Shown one piece after another: positions 17,853 to 26,579 of a stretch of DNA of 64,000 bases. The stretch's first letter is position 1, and each line of letters opens with the position of its first letter. Source of the DNA: Sulfuriferula sp047300855 (GTDB taxonomy: Bacteria > Pseudomonadota > Gammaproteobacteria > Burkholderiales > Sulfuriferulaceae); the NCBI RefSeq assembly GCF_047300855.1, contig NZ_CP170197.1, positions 3,224,001 through 3,288,000 of the forward strand. Reading direction: 5' to 3'. The notes below the pieces were generated by a model. The model did no database searches, had not been told where the DNA came from, and saw only the letters and a program-made list of their open reading frames with translations. The position numbers were made by a program, and so were the translations under genes.

Positions 17853-18275
17853 ATGAAGGTTTGTGGAATAGAAATAAAAGGTAGCGAAGCAATCATCGCG
17901 GTCGCTGAAATCGAAGATGGTGAAATCTCTCACTCCCAACTTGATACAAAGCGGATAGCACTACAGGACGATGAAGACACGGGCCAAGTTAAGTCGTTCA
18001 GTGCTCTAGTCAGCGGGTTCGCGCGCGACAATACTATTGAATGCATCGCCATCAAGAAACGAAGCAAGAAGGGTGAGTTCGCTGGGGGTCCAGTCACATT
18101 CAAGATCGAAGGCATCATTCAACTGGCCGGTGACTGTGGTGTGATCTTGCTACCATCCGCAACTATCAGCGCGGCTAATAGAAAATACAAATTCGACATC
18201 CCTAAATCTTTGAACAAGTACCAGCACGAGGCTTTCCTGACTGCCTGCACTGCGATTATGAAATCCACCAAATGA
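17853..18275 (+). CDS. DUF3010 family protein
   Basis: The 140-residue protein matches the DUF3010 pattern: MKVCGIEIKGSEAIIAVAE at the start, a middle IECIAIKKRSKKGEFAGG, and a C-terminal IPKSLNKYQHEAFLTACTAI. The order of strands and the conserved acidic residue near the start, with a helix carrying Glu and Ala near the end, remind me of RNase H-like (RuvC/YqgF) folds. That is my reading of the pattern and not an established assignment. No signal peptide or membrane segment is seen. Composition is clearly more AT-rich than neighbours. Its stop overlaps the start of a Ser/Thr kinase gene, so the two are translationally coupled and likely act together. Confidence 0.75.
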   Translation: MKVCGIEIKGSEAIIAVAEIEDGEISHSQLDTKRIALQDDEDTGQVKSFSALVSGFARDNTIECIAIKKRSKKGEFAGGPVTFKIEGIIQLAGDCGVILLPSATISAANRKYKFDIPKSLNKYQHEAFLTACTAIMKSTK

Positions 18276-19366
18276 CCAGCTTGTATCTCAACGGTGTTAA
18301 TGCCCCAGCTGTAATCAAAGATGCATTGCACACTCTCTCGAAGAACATCCGCTTCACGAAGGAAGATGCTAAAGCGGCTAATGGCTATGTCTTCTTCGGA
18401 ACAAACAAAATTACTAATAAGGCTATAGCAGTCAAGTTTTATTACTGGGGTGGAAAGTCGGAGTATCACGCCGAGCCAAATCAACTTGCGTCCATAGCGT
18501 CAGATTACGTTCTACCCATTCACGATGCGGGGCTTATCGATAATATTTGGGCATATTTCCTCACACCTGCTTGTAGTAACGGTGATTTAGACGACGTTTT
18601 GGAACGTACGAACATCGGAAATTTGGGAGCCCTTGACTTCACGTATCAGATTTTGGATGGACTTAGTCACCTACACGCGAAGCGTTTCTTGCATCGAGAC
18701 CTAAAGCCATCAAACATCTACGTAACAGACAACCATCACGCAGTCATTGGGGACTTTGGGGCTGTAAAACGGATACCTGAAGGCTGTTCAGTAATACCTG
18801 CATCGAGCCATTCCCTTTTATACCGACCGCCAGAGACTATAAGCACGAGCTTCTACGGTATGCCCGGAGATATATACCAAGCTGGAATCGTACTTTACCA
18901 ACTGCTCGGCGGATATCTTCCTTACGATGGGATGGCGTGGCTTTCACGGAAAGAGCTACGGCACTTAAAGTCCCTCGGCACACCTTCGGATGAAGATGCT
19001 TATGTTGATCAGTGCATAAAGACACGAATCTACTCCGGACGAATATTGGATCTTGCTTCGATGCCCCCATGGGTTCCCGAGAATCTAAAGAGGGTCATAA
19101 GGAAAGCCTGTCATCTGGACGATGCAAAGCGATTCCAAACAGCATCTTCGTTCATGGCCAAGCTGCACGAGGTACGCTCTTCTGTACTCGATTGGAAAAT
19201 CGAGGATGGATACCCTGTTTTGTGTGGAACGCCTAGTTATCGAATCATGGACGATGGAGATCAGTTTCGTGTGCAGAAACGCAGTGTAAGCACATGGAGG
19301 AATGACAACAGCTTTTCTGGATCCAGTGTTGATGAACTTGTTCGGGAGGTTTCAGAAAGGGCATAA
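18272..19366 (+). CDS. eukaryotic-like Ser/Thr protein kinase, soluble, paired with DUF3010
   Basis: The 364-residue protein has a complete kinase domain: Lys55 in AIAVKFYYW, catalytic loop HRDLKPSN at 141-148, DFG at 161-163, PPE at 186-188 and Asp200 in GDIYQAGIVLYQLLGG. All catalytic residues are present, so it should be active. The glycine-rich loop is reduced to GYVFFGT. After the kinase lobe ends near residue 295, a small C-terminal domain of about 60 residues (DWKIEDGYPVLCGTPSYRIM to VDELVREVSERA) is unlike PASTA or other known partners. No membrane segment is seen, so it is cytoplasmic, unlike PknB. The ATG lies inside the DUF3010 stop. The AT-rich composition and lack of linked phosphatase suggest transfer and a defence or toxin-like role, which is inference. 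Confidence 0.88.
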   Translation: MTSLYLNGVNAPAVIKDALHTLSKNIRFTKEDAKAANGYVFFGTNKITNKAIAVKFYYWGGKSEYHAEPNQLASIASDYVLPIHDAGLIDNIWAYFLTPACSNGDLDDVLERTNIGNLGALDFTYQILDGLSHLHAKRFLHRDLKPSNIYVTDNHHAVIGDFGAVKRIPEGCSVIPASSHSLLYRPPETISTSFYGMPGDIYQAGIVLYQLLGGYLPYDGMAWLSRKELRHLKSLGTPSDEDAYVDQCIKTRIYSGRILDLASMPPWVPENLKRVIRKACHLDDAKRFQTASSFMAKLHEVRSSVLDWKIEDGYPVLCGTPSYRIMDDGDQFRVQKRSVSTWRNDNSFSGSSVDELVREVSERA

Positions 19367-19460
19367 CAATCCATTACACCGAATCTGCGCGAAAAAACGC
19401 GCAGGTTGGTGAATTCAGACGTTAACCATCCTGCCCGCGACATGGCCATGACGCAAACCA

Positions 19461-20072
19461 TCAATCGTCATTGTCGTCATTCCAGCCGCGGTGCTGGCGA
19501 ACCTGCCGGTACCCGCCGCGATAGTCGCCGCGGTAGTCGCCGCCGTAACCGCCACGATTTTCAGCAACCGCCACATTCACGTCGATGAAGCGGCCCGGGT
19601 TGTAGGGCAGCGTGGTGCTCATGTTGCGGCCGCGGTAGCGATACACCACATTGTAGCCGGACACCACCTGACGATAGTTGTCGCGGGTCTGGCAACGCTC
19701 CACCTGGCGCGGCTGATAGTAGCCATCGCCGCGGCGGCCATTGTTGCTGATGTTGTCGCCCACCAGCGCGCCGGTCACCGCGCCTACAGCGGCTGCGGCG
19801 GTACGGCCATTGCCTCGACCCACGGTATTGCCCAGCAATCCGCCTACCACGCCGCCGATGAGGGCGCCGCCGTAGGAACGTGGCTCATTCCGGTATCCGC
19901 CGTCCACCGTTTCGGTCCAGCATTCGCGACGCGGCTCGTTCACCTGCTGATAGATCGGCGTGGAGGAAAGTACGCGTGCACGGTCGTTGAAATATTCCGG
20001 GCGATCTGCCAGCGCAGCGGTGCTCAGCGCCATCAGGGCAATTGCGCCGGCAGTCAGTTGGGTTGTACGCAT
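19461..20072 (-). CDS. exported glycine-zipper 2TM-domain protein
   Basis: The 203-residue protein begins with a signal peptide (QLTAGAIALMALSTAALA). A glycine-zipper segment (GGALIGGVVGGLLGNTVGRG, then AAAAVGAVTGALVGDNI) resembles the outer-membrane glycine-zipper 2TM family (SlyB/17-kDa antigen). A C-terminal region (CQTRDNYRQVVSGYNVVYRY, PGRFIDVNVAV) precedes a low-complexity tail of GDYRGDYRGGYR repeats and acidic residues. No lipobox is seen. It probably sits in the cell envelope; function is unknown. AAGGAGATGAATC lies before the ATG. It ends 95 bp from the kinase gene, convergent with it, and its codon use matches the host rather than the kinase island. Confidence 0.8.
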   Translation of the reverse strand: MRTTQLTAGAIALMALSTAALADRPEYFNDRARVLSSTPIYQQVNEPRRECWTETVDGGYRNEPRSYGGALIGGVVGGLLGNTVGRGNGRTAAAAVGAVTGALVGDNISNNGRRGDGYYQPRQVERCQTRDNYRQVVSGYNVVYRYRGRNMSTTLPYNPGRFIDVNVAVAENRGGYGGDYRGDYRGGYRQVRQHRGWNDDNDD

Positions 20073-20182
20073 GATTCATCTCCTTGTCGTGATGTGGCGA
20101 TTCGTTTTCGAATCCACGCTTGCATCATGACCGACAGGCGTTTCTGCCACATTTCCGAGTACAGCCAAACTGTAACAGTGTG

Positions 20183-23100
20183 TTACCCGGCTGATTCGTC
20201 TTTTTTGCCTGCCAGCAGCCAGTACAGCACCGGCATCACCAGCAGCACCAGCGGCAGCTGCACCGCCAGCCCGGCAATGATGGCCACCGCCAGTGGCTGC
20301 TGCATGGCGGAACCCTGACCGATGGCAAACGCCAACGGCAGCAGCGTGAGAATGGCGGCGAAGGTGGTCATGGCGATGGGGCGCATGCGGTTTTTGCCGG
20401 CCTCGATCAGCGCTTGCGAGAACGGCATTTCTCGGATCAGATCGCGGTACTCGGAAAAGTAGAATATCGCGACCTCGGTGACGATGCCGATAATCATGGT
20501 CATGCCCATCATCGCCGAGATATTGAGCTCGATGCCGGTCACCCACAGCCCGATAAACACCGCCGATACCGCCAGCAACGGAATCGCCAGTATTGCCAGC
20601 GCCATGCGGAAGCTTTCGTACAGAAACAGCAACAGCAGAAACACCAGCCCGATCGCCGCGATGAATACCGCCATCAAGCCCTTGAAAGCGATTTGCTGCT
20701 GCTTGTAAACACCGCCCAGCTCGAAGTACATGCCTTTCGGCAGCAGGTCCGGCTGCGCCATGATTTTCTGGATATCGGCGATGACCGGCCCCATGGAGCG
20801 CCCACTGATGCGCCCGGTAACGGCCACCATGCGCTTGAGGTTTTCGCGCCGGATTTGCGGCTGGCCGCTGATCGGCACAATCTGCGCCACGCGGCTGAGC
20901 GGGAACACATGCCCGTCGGGCGCGCGGATCAACAGCTTGCCCACGTCCGGGGTGATGGCGCGCTGATCCTGCGGAATCCATACGCGCACGCCGACCAGTT
21001 TCGGGCCTTTCTGCATTTGCGTGGTGACCACGCCGGACAGATAGCCGCTCAGGGTTTGCGTGATGCTGTCCGGGTTCATTCCCTCCAGCGCCGCCTTGAC
21101 CCGGTCCACGCGGATTTCCAGCGCGTCGCCGGCCGGGTTGATGCCGTCGCGCGTATCCACCACGCCGGGTACCTTGTTGATCGCTGCCTGTACTTTTTTC
21201 GCGCTCGCCGAGAGCTCGTCCGGGTTATCGGAAAACAGCTTGATTTCGATCGGCTGCGGCACCGAGGTGAGATCGCCGATGACGTCTTCCATCAGCTGCG
21301 CCAGCTCGATTTTGAGACCGGGTACCTGCTGTTCGACCTGGCTGCGGATGTCGTCCATCACCGTCTCGATCGGCGGACGCTTGCCGGCTTTCAGGCGGAT
21401 AAAAAAGTCGCCTTCGTTGGCTTCGGTCAGGCCTCCGCCCAATTGCGTGCCGGTGCGGCGCGAATAAGTGTCCACATTCGGGTTGGCCTTGATGATCGCT
21501 TCCACCTGCTGCAACAGGCGGTCGGTCTCGGTGAGCGAGGTGCCCGGTGCGGCACGGTAGTCGAGAATGAAGCCGCCTTCATCCATAGACGGCATGAAAC
21601 CGGAACCGACCTGGGTATATGCCAGCACACCCACGCCGAGCAAGGGCACGACCAGCAGCAGTATCAACACCGGTCGCGCCAGCACGCGTTGCATCAGCGC
21701 GGTATAGCGGCGGTGCATCCATTCGGTCAGGCGCCCGCCTTCCTTCTGGTTGGCGTCCTTTTCGGTGAGAAAATGATCCGCTAGCAGCGGCACCGCCAGC
21801 CACGTCACCAGAAAGGAAATGATCAGCCCCGACGCCATGGTCAGCGACAGCGCCTTGAAAAACGCGCCGGTCACGCCGGTCAGAAACGCCAGCGGCAAAA
21901 AGATGATGATGGTGGAAGCCGACGAGCCCGCCAGCGGGCGCATGAATTCCATCGCTGCCGCCATCACCCGGCCGTGATGCGCGCCGGTCGCACCGCGCAG
22001 GCGCCGCACGATGTGCTCGATCATCACGATTGCATCGTCGATAATCAGCCCCACTGCCGCCGCCATGCCGCCCAGGGTCATGATATTGAAGCTCATGCCC
22101 AGGACATACAGCAACACCACCGTCGCCGCCAGCACGGTGGGCACGACCACGGCGGCGATCAGGGTGATTTTGATGTTGCGCAGAAAGGCGAACAGCACCA
22201 GCACCGCCAGCCCGGTGCCGATCATGATCGCATCGCGCACGCTGGCGGCCGAGTCCAGCACCAGCACGCTCTGGTCGTACCAGTTGGCGAGTTTCACCCC
22301 CGCCGGCAGTTGCGAGTGATAGGCGGCGAGCTTGGCCTGCACGTCGCGCGCAATCTGCACGCTGTTGCTGCCGGGCTGCTGGTAGATGTTGAACAGCACC
22401 GCCGGACGGCCATCCGCATTGACCTTGATCCATTGCGGCACGACACCGTCGCTCACTTTCGCCACGTCTTCCAGGCGTACGATCCCGCTGGTCCCGCTCT
22501 TGATGACCGTACTGCCGATCTGTTTTACATTTTTCAGGCGTGCATCGGCAATCGCCAGATACAGCTTGTAATGATCCTCCAGCCGCCCCACCGCAGTGAC
22601 CACATTGGCCGCGCTCAAGGCCTGCGCGACGTCCGTCAGCGTCAATCCATACGCCAGCAATCGCGCCGGATCCACGGTGACTTCGTACTCCTCCTGCGCG
22701 CCGCCGATCACCTCGATGCGCGCCACACCGTTGACACTGGAGAGCAGCGGACGCAACTGATAACGCGCCAGATCATAGAGCGCCGTTTGCGATTGCGTTT
22801 TCGAGGTCAGGCTGTACGCCAGAATCGGGAATACCGTCGGGTCCATGCGCTTGGTCGACATCTGGGTTCCCGGCGGCAGGTTTGGCAGGATCTGGGTAAT
22901 CGCTTCATTTACCTGCGAGGTGGCCAGGCCCATGTCGATGCCCCAGTCGAAACTGATCGACACCTCCGCCGTACCCCGGCTGGTGGTGGAGCGCACATCG
23001 CGCACGCCGGGCACGCGCCGCACTGCCTCCTCCACCGGCTGGGTGACCGACAGCATCATCAAATCCGCCGGGCGGTCGCCCGCATCCAGCGATACCAGCA

Positions 23101-23233
23101 CGCGCGGAAAATCCACGTTGGGAAACAGGGTCACCGGCAACCTGAATGCAGCCAGCGCGCCCGCCAGCGCCAGCAACACCAGCAGGAACAATATCGAGCG
23201 CCGATGCCCCTGCATCCACTGGGTGAAGTTCAT
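20183..23233 (-). CDS. RND efflux permease
   Basis: The 1016-residue inner-membrane pump has the RND layout: a first membrane helix (HRRSILFLLVLLALAGALA), a large periplasmic loop, six helices including GLIIDDAIVMIEHI with the proton-relay Asp pair, a second loop opened by GSGFMPSMDEGGFILDY, and a final helix bundle. The PSMDEGG motif recalls heavy-metal exporters (HME), while the Asp pair with AIVMIEH resembles HAE1 drug pumps, so substrate class is uncertain. The adaptor gene overlaps its start by four bases (ATGA, 23230-23233) and an outer-membrane channel gene is next, forming a complete tripartite system. Second periplasmic loop LTEANEGDFFIRLK is well conserved among this mixed clade. 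Confidence 0.93.
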   Translation of the reverse strand: MNFTQWMQGHRRSILFLLVLLALAGALAAFRLPVTLFPNVDFPRVLVSLDAGDRPADLMMLSVTQPVEEAVRRVPGVRDVRSTTSRGTAEVSISFDWGIDMGLATSQVNEAITQILPNLPPGTQMSTKRMDPTVFPILAYSLTSKTQSQTALYDLARYQLRPLLSSVNGVARIEVIGGAQEEYEVTVDPARLLAYGLTLTDVAQALSAANVVTAVGRLEDHYKLYLAIADARLKNVKQIGSTVIKSGTSGIVRLEDVAKVSDGVVPQWIKVNADGRPAVLFNIYQQPGSNSVQIARDVQAKLAAYHSQLPAGVKLANWYDQSVLVLDSAASVRDAIMIGTGLAVLVLFAFLRNIKITLIAAVVVPTVLAATVVLLYVLGMSFNIMTLGGMAAAVGLIIDDAIVMIEHIVRRLRGATGAHHGRVMAAAMEFMRPLAGSSASTIIIFLPLAFLTGVTGAFFKALSLTMASGLIISFLVTWLAVPLLADHFLTEKDANQKEGGRLTEWMHRRYTALMQRVLARPVLILLLVVPLLGVGVLAYTQVGSGFMPSMDEGGFILDYRAAPGTSLTETDRLLQQVEAIIKANPNVDTYSRRTGTQLGGGLTEANEGDFFIRLKAGKRPPIETVMDDIRSQVEQQVPGLKIELAQLMEDVIGDLTSVPQPIEIKLFSDNPDELSASAKKVQAAINKVPGVVDTRDGINPAGDALEIRVDRVKAALEGMNPDSITQTLSGYLSGVVTTQMQKGPKLVGVRVWIPQDQRAITPDVGKLLIRAPDGHVFPLSRVAQIVPISGQPQIRRENLKRMVAVTGRISGRSMGPVIADIQKIMAQPDLLPKGMYFELGGVYKQQQIAFKGLMAVFIAAIGLVFLLLLFLYESFRMALAILAIPLLAVSAVFIGLWVTGIELNISAMMGMTMIIGIVTEVAIFYFSEYRDLIREMPFSQALIEAGKNRMRPIAMTTFAAILTLLPLAFAIGQGSAMQQPLAVAIIAGLAVQLPLVLLVMPVLYWLLAGKKDESAG

Positions 23234-24246
23234 TGGCCGCTCCCGCGTACCGCCATCCCATCCTGTAATTCATAATTGCCCAGGCTGACCACCGGCTGCT
23301 GTGTATTGAAACTGCCGCTCACTGCCACCACCCCGCCCTGCTCCAATCCTGTGTGCACATTTACACGGTGCGCCTTGCCTGCCTGAACCTGAAACAGATA
23401 AGCACCCTGCGCATCACGCAGCACGGCGGAACGCGGCACCACCCAGGCAGGTTGTTGGCCCAGCTGGATGGTCGCGTGCACACGCGTCCCGGCGATCAAA
23501 CCGCCATGGGGTATGTCCACCAGCACGTCGACAAACTGGGTTTGCGGATTGACCATGCCATATACCTGGGTCACCCGTCCGGTTACCCGGCGCGTGTCAT
23601 TGAATACCGACGCCACGCTCACGGTCTGACCCGGATGTACGCGCATCACGTCTTCCGGCTCCACGCCCAGCACCACGCGCTGGCCGCCATCACGCGCCAT
23701 CTGCAGCACCGGCGCACCAGCAGCCAGCCGGTCGCCTTGCGCGGCCGAAATGCTCGCCACCACGCCGTCAAACGGTGCCGCAACGCGTTCCAGACTGCGC
23801 CCATTGCCCATTTTTTGCTGGGCCTGCAAGGCTGCCTGGGCATCCGCCAGGGATTTTTTCGCCGCCCCCAATTGCGATTGGGTGGCGAGTTGCTGGCTCA
23901 CCAGTTGCTCGATACGCGTCACTTCGCCCGCGGCAAAACGCACGGCCACAACGGCCTGCTGATAGCTCAGCGCGGCATCCGTGCCGGTGCCAAACTCCAG
24001 CAGTGGGGTGCCTTTTTTCACCACTTGCCCGGCATTCACCAGCAGGCTGACGACCTGCCCGGCCCGCGGCAAATTGATGTTTTGCAGGCTGCGCGTATCC
24101 GGCGACACCACGCCATAGCCGGATATCGTGTCGGCCATCATCTGTTGTTTCAGCGCCACGGTTTGCACTGCAACACTGGGGGGATCGGCTGCCCACACCG
24201 GGCTGACGGCAAGCAGCCAGCCCAGTAAAATCAATTCGCGGCGCAT
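23230..24246 (-). CDS. periplasmic adaptor (membrane fusion protein) of RND efflux
   Basis: This 338-residue protein has a signal peptide (ELILLGWLLAVSPVWA), an N-terminal barrel/lipoyl half (INLPRAGQVVSLLVNAGQVV) and a coiled-coil hairpin (about residues 95-145). The second lipoyl half (RVAAPFDGVVASISAAQGDR) and a beta-barrel domain with TQFVDVLVDIP complete the fold. It links the inner-membrane pump to the outer-membrane channel. The gene lies between the channel (14 bp upstream) and the pump (overlap), so a single operon is clear. No metal-binding extension such as the His/Met-rich domain of CusB is present. Confidence 0.9.
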   Translation of the reverse strand: MRRELILLGWLLAVSPVWAADPPSVAVQTVALKQQMMADTISGYGVVSPDTRSLQNINLPRAGQVVSLLVNAGQVVKKGTPLLEFGTGTDAALSYQQAVVAVRFAAGEVTRIEQLVSQQLATQSQLGAAKKSLADAQAALQAQQKMGNGRSLERVAAPFDGVVASISAAQGDRLAAGAPVLQMARDGGQRVVLGVEPEDVMRVHPGQTVSVASVFNDTRRVTGRVTQVYGMVNPQTQFVDVLVDIPHGGLIAGTRVHATIQLGQQPAWVVPRSAVLRDAQGAYLFQVQAGKAHRVNVHTGLEQGGVVAVSGSFNTQQPVVSLGNYELQDGMAVRGSGQ

Positions 24247-24260
24247 GGTTCGTTCTCCTG

Positions 24261-25610
24261 TTATTTGGCTTGCGCGGGAAGGTCGGGGCCCAGCAGGGTT
24301 TCCAGCGCGATCTGTTGTTCCATCAAGGCTTCCTGCAAATTGATGGCTTCGGTCTGTTTATCCAGCAATGCGGTTTGCAGGCGCACATAATCGGCGGCGG
24401 CCAGATTGCCCGCTTGAAACGCTGCCTGAGCGCGCCGGGCAACCACTTGCAGTTGTTGCTCGCCTGCGCGGGTGCGTAGTAACTGGTTTTGCAGCAAGGG
24501 CTGATTCTCCAGCGCGATGGCGACTTCGCTGTAGGCGCTGTTGAGCCGATCCTGGTATGCATCGAACAATTGCGTGCGCGTGGCATTTTCAATCGCGATA
24601 TTGCCGCGGTTACGGTTGAAAATCGGCAGGCTCAGCGTCATGCCAAAGCCCATGGTATACAGGCCGCTGGTGTCACGTGCCCGGGTCAGCCCAACATTGA
24701 GCGCCGGGAACTGCGCCAAGACCGCGCCGCGAAACTTTTCTTCCTGGGAGCGATAGCCCGCTTGCAGTGCCTGCAGATCGGGGCGCTGATTGAGCCGGGC
24801 GAGCAAATCCTTGTGTACTGCTGCGGCGTCCATCAGCGTGGCGTGCGGTTCGCCTACCAGCGACAGATGCGTGGTGGACAGCAATCCCAACAGGCTATTC
24901 AAACTGGCCTGATTTTTCAGGCGGCCGCGTTCCAGATCGTTGATTTGGCGCTCGACATTTTGCAACGCGATCAGGTCTGCGCTGGCCATATCGAGGGTGA
25001 CATTGCCCGCCGCCAGCGCCTGCTGACTTTTTTGATAACGGTCGTCCAGTAGCTTGCGCGCCGTTTGCAACTGCGCCATCAGCGCTTCCTGCGCAGTGAG
25101 TTGGGTGAACAGCAGGCGCGCCTGGCTCACCACCTGCCATTCCTGCCACAGCAGATCCAGATTCACCCGCTGTGTTTCCGCCTGTGCAGCGCCTTTGCGC
25201 GAGGAGCGTAGCAACAGCGCGTTGACGTCGTAGTTCAGATTGAAATTGAAGGCATTGGTATTGCCCACCGTGCCATTGGTGGGGTGGTCGGCGGTGACGC
25301 CCAGTTGCGGATCGGGCAATAGCCCGGCGGCGAATGACTGCGCGCGGGCAATGCCGAGCGCATCTCTTGCCTGCCGAAGTTGCGGATTGTTGGCGACAGC
25401 CAGCATCGCCACTTCGTCCATGTCCAGCCCGTCGGCGGGGTTGAAACTGTGGCTGGACAGATTGCGGAACGGCAAGCGCGCCGGGTCGAGCGTGATCGAT
25501 GCCGCCGACTGCAGCAAACTCACCCGATCGGGCAGCGGCTTGGGCGCATAAGTGGCGCAGCCCGAAAATGCGCCCAGCAGCACAACCAGCGCGGAAATTT
25601 TAAGCTGCAT
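24261..25610 (-). CDS. TolC-family outer-membrane efflux lipoprotein
   Basis: The 449-residue protein has a lipoprotein signal with FSGC near residues 15-18. Two repeats of the OEP fold follow (AVANNPQLRQARDALGIARA in the first; NRNRGNIAIENATRTQLFDA in the second), with long coiled-coil stretches rich in Gln and Ala. It forms the trimeric outer-membrane channel for the adjacent RND pump. It is the first gene of the efflux operon and starts 26 bp from the end of the upstream membrane protein gene. The ATG is preceded by AAGGGAACT. Substrate cannot be told from the sequence. Confidence 0.9.
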   Translation of the reverse strand: MQLKISALVVLLGAFSGCATYAPKPLPDRVSLLQSAASITLDPARLPFRNLSSHSFNPADGLDMDEVAMLAVANNPQLRQARDALGIARAQSFAAGLLPDPQLGVTADHPTNGTVGNTNAFNFNLNYDVNALLLRSSRKGAAQAETQRVNLDLLWQEWQVVSQARLLFTQLTAQEALMAQLQTARKLLDDRYQKSQQALAAGNVTLDMASADLIALQNVERQINDLERGRLKNQASLNSLLGLLSTTHLSLVGEPHATLMDAAAVHKDLLARLNQRPDLQALQAGYRSQEEKFRGAVLAQFPALNVGLTRARDTSGLYTMGFGMTLSLPIFNRNRGNIAIENATRTQLFDAYQDRLNSAYSEVAIALENQPLLQNQLLRTRAGEQQLQVVARRAQAAFQAGNLAAADYVRLQTALLDKQTEAINLQEALMEQQIALETLLGPDLPAQAK

Positions 25611-25636
25611 AAGTTCCCTTTCCAGCTCCGCCCGCC

Positions 25637-26401
25637 TTATTTCGCAAGGGATACGGCACGCAACTGCCGCTTCCGCTGCGAACTGATGTAACTCACCAGA
25701 CTCATGATCGCCACCATGAAAATCGCGCTGGTGCCGACAGTGCCCAGGCCGATGCCGCCATTAGTCACCGGTTGGGACAACAAATCGCCCATGGATGCAC
25801 CCAGCGGACGCGTGAGGATGTAGGCCAACCAGAATGCCAGTACGGCGTTCAACTTGAAGACATAGTGCGCAAAGGTGATCGCCGCGATGACCCCGCCAAA
25901 AATGAATGCGGAAGGTGCGTAACCCAGATGCATGCCCTCGGCAAACAGGTCGCCTGCGGCGGTACCCAGAGCAAAGGTAAACAGAATGGCCGCCCAATAG
26001 AACAGCTCCCTTTTAGCTGTGAATATCGAGTGTATGGACAGCGTTTTTTCGCTGGCGTACCAGAGCGCAAATGTCGCTACCAATGCGGCGCCGAAAATCA
26101 TACTTGTGGTCACCAGGCTCACGCCCGCTTCATCGACCAGCCTGTCGGTGATCAGTGTGCCGACGATACTGACCAGCACAACCACCAGCCAGTAACTTGA
26201 AGGGACATAACGTTTCAGCTTGAACTGGATCAACAGGGCGACAACCAACAGGCCGCCCATAATGTAGGAGGTAAGACCCAAACCCAGGTTCAGTGTGGCC
26301 GACAGAAAATCAGCCGCCGTTTCACCCACCGTGGTGGCCATGATCTTGATCAGCCAGAAAAATAACGTCACTTCCGGCACTCTGTTCAACAGCTTATTCA
26401 T
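25637..26401 (-). CDS. multi-pass membrane protein, COG4705-like
   Basis: The 254-residue protein has about seven to eight hydrophobic helices, among them LTSYIMGGLLVVALLIQF, SSYWLVVVLVSIVGTLITD, SMIFGAALVATFALWYAS and GVIAAITFAHYVFKL. It resembles COG4705 putative membrane-anchored proteins found in metal- or acid-related loci, but no function is established. Repeated polar motifs (VGETAADFLS, LGTAAGDLFAEG and LGASMGDLLSQP) suggest a threefold internal repeat with conserved Gly-Asp, which may line a pore. I start at ATG 26401; the frame extends 15 residues further. It precedes the RND efflux genes on the same strand. Confidence 0.75.
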   Translation of the reverse strand: MNKLLNRVPEVTLFFWLIKIMATTVGETAADFLSATLNLGLGLTSYIMGGLLVVALLIQFKLKRYVPSSYWLVVVLVSIVGTLITDRLVDEAGVSLVTTSMIFGAALVATFALWYASEKTLSIHSIFTAKRELFYWAAILFTFALGTAAGDLFAEGMHLGYAPSAFIFGGVIAAITFAHYVFKLNAVLAFWLAYILTRPLGASMGDLLSQPVTNGGIGLGTVGTSAIFMVAIMSLVSYISSQRKRQLRAVSLAK

Positions 26402-26502
26402 GATTTTTCCCCTTCCATGCTCTGCCAACGCGGTGTACGTAAGCATGACCGGGAGAATACGCGGGGAATTATTAACGCAGACTTAACGCGCACGCCGTAG
26501 GC

Positions 26503-26534
26503 AAAAAAGCCCGGATGATTTGGTCATCCGGGCT
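26503..26534 (-). terminator. strong rho-independent terminator after DUF815 ATPase
   Basis: On the minus strand an 11-bp stem (AGCCCGGATGA with TCATCCGGGCT, 26508-26534) with a five-base loop is followed by TTTTTT (plus-strand A run 26503-26508). It lies 45 bp after the DUF815 stop and ends the argJ-DUF815 transcript. Confidence 0.93.
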
Positions 26535-26579
26535 GTGGGTACAGGCTGGGTCTGTGATCGGCCCCGTCGCTGATCGTTG

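Noticed and set aside
20414..21784. 456-residue plus-strand frame inside the RND permease
   Set aside because: Antisense shadow; His/Arg/Gln-rich with no family resemblance, and the permease is certain.
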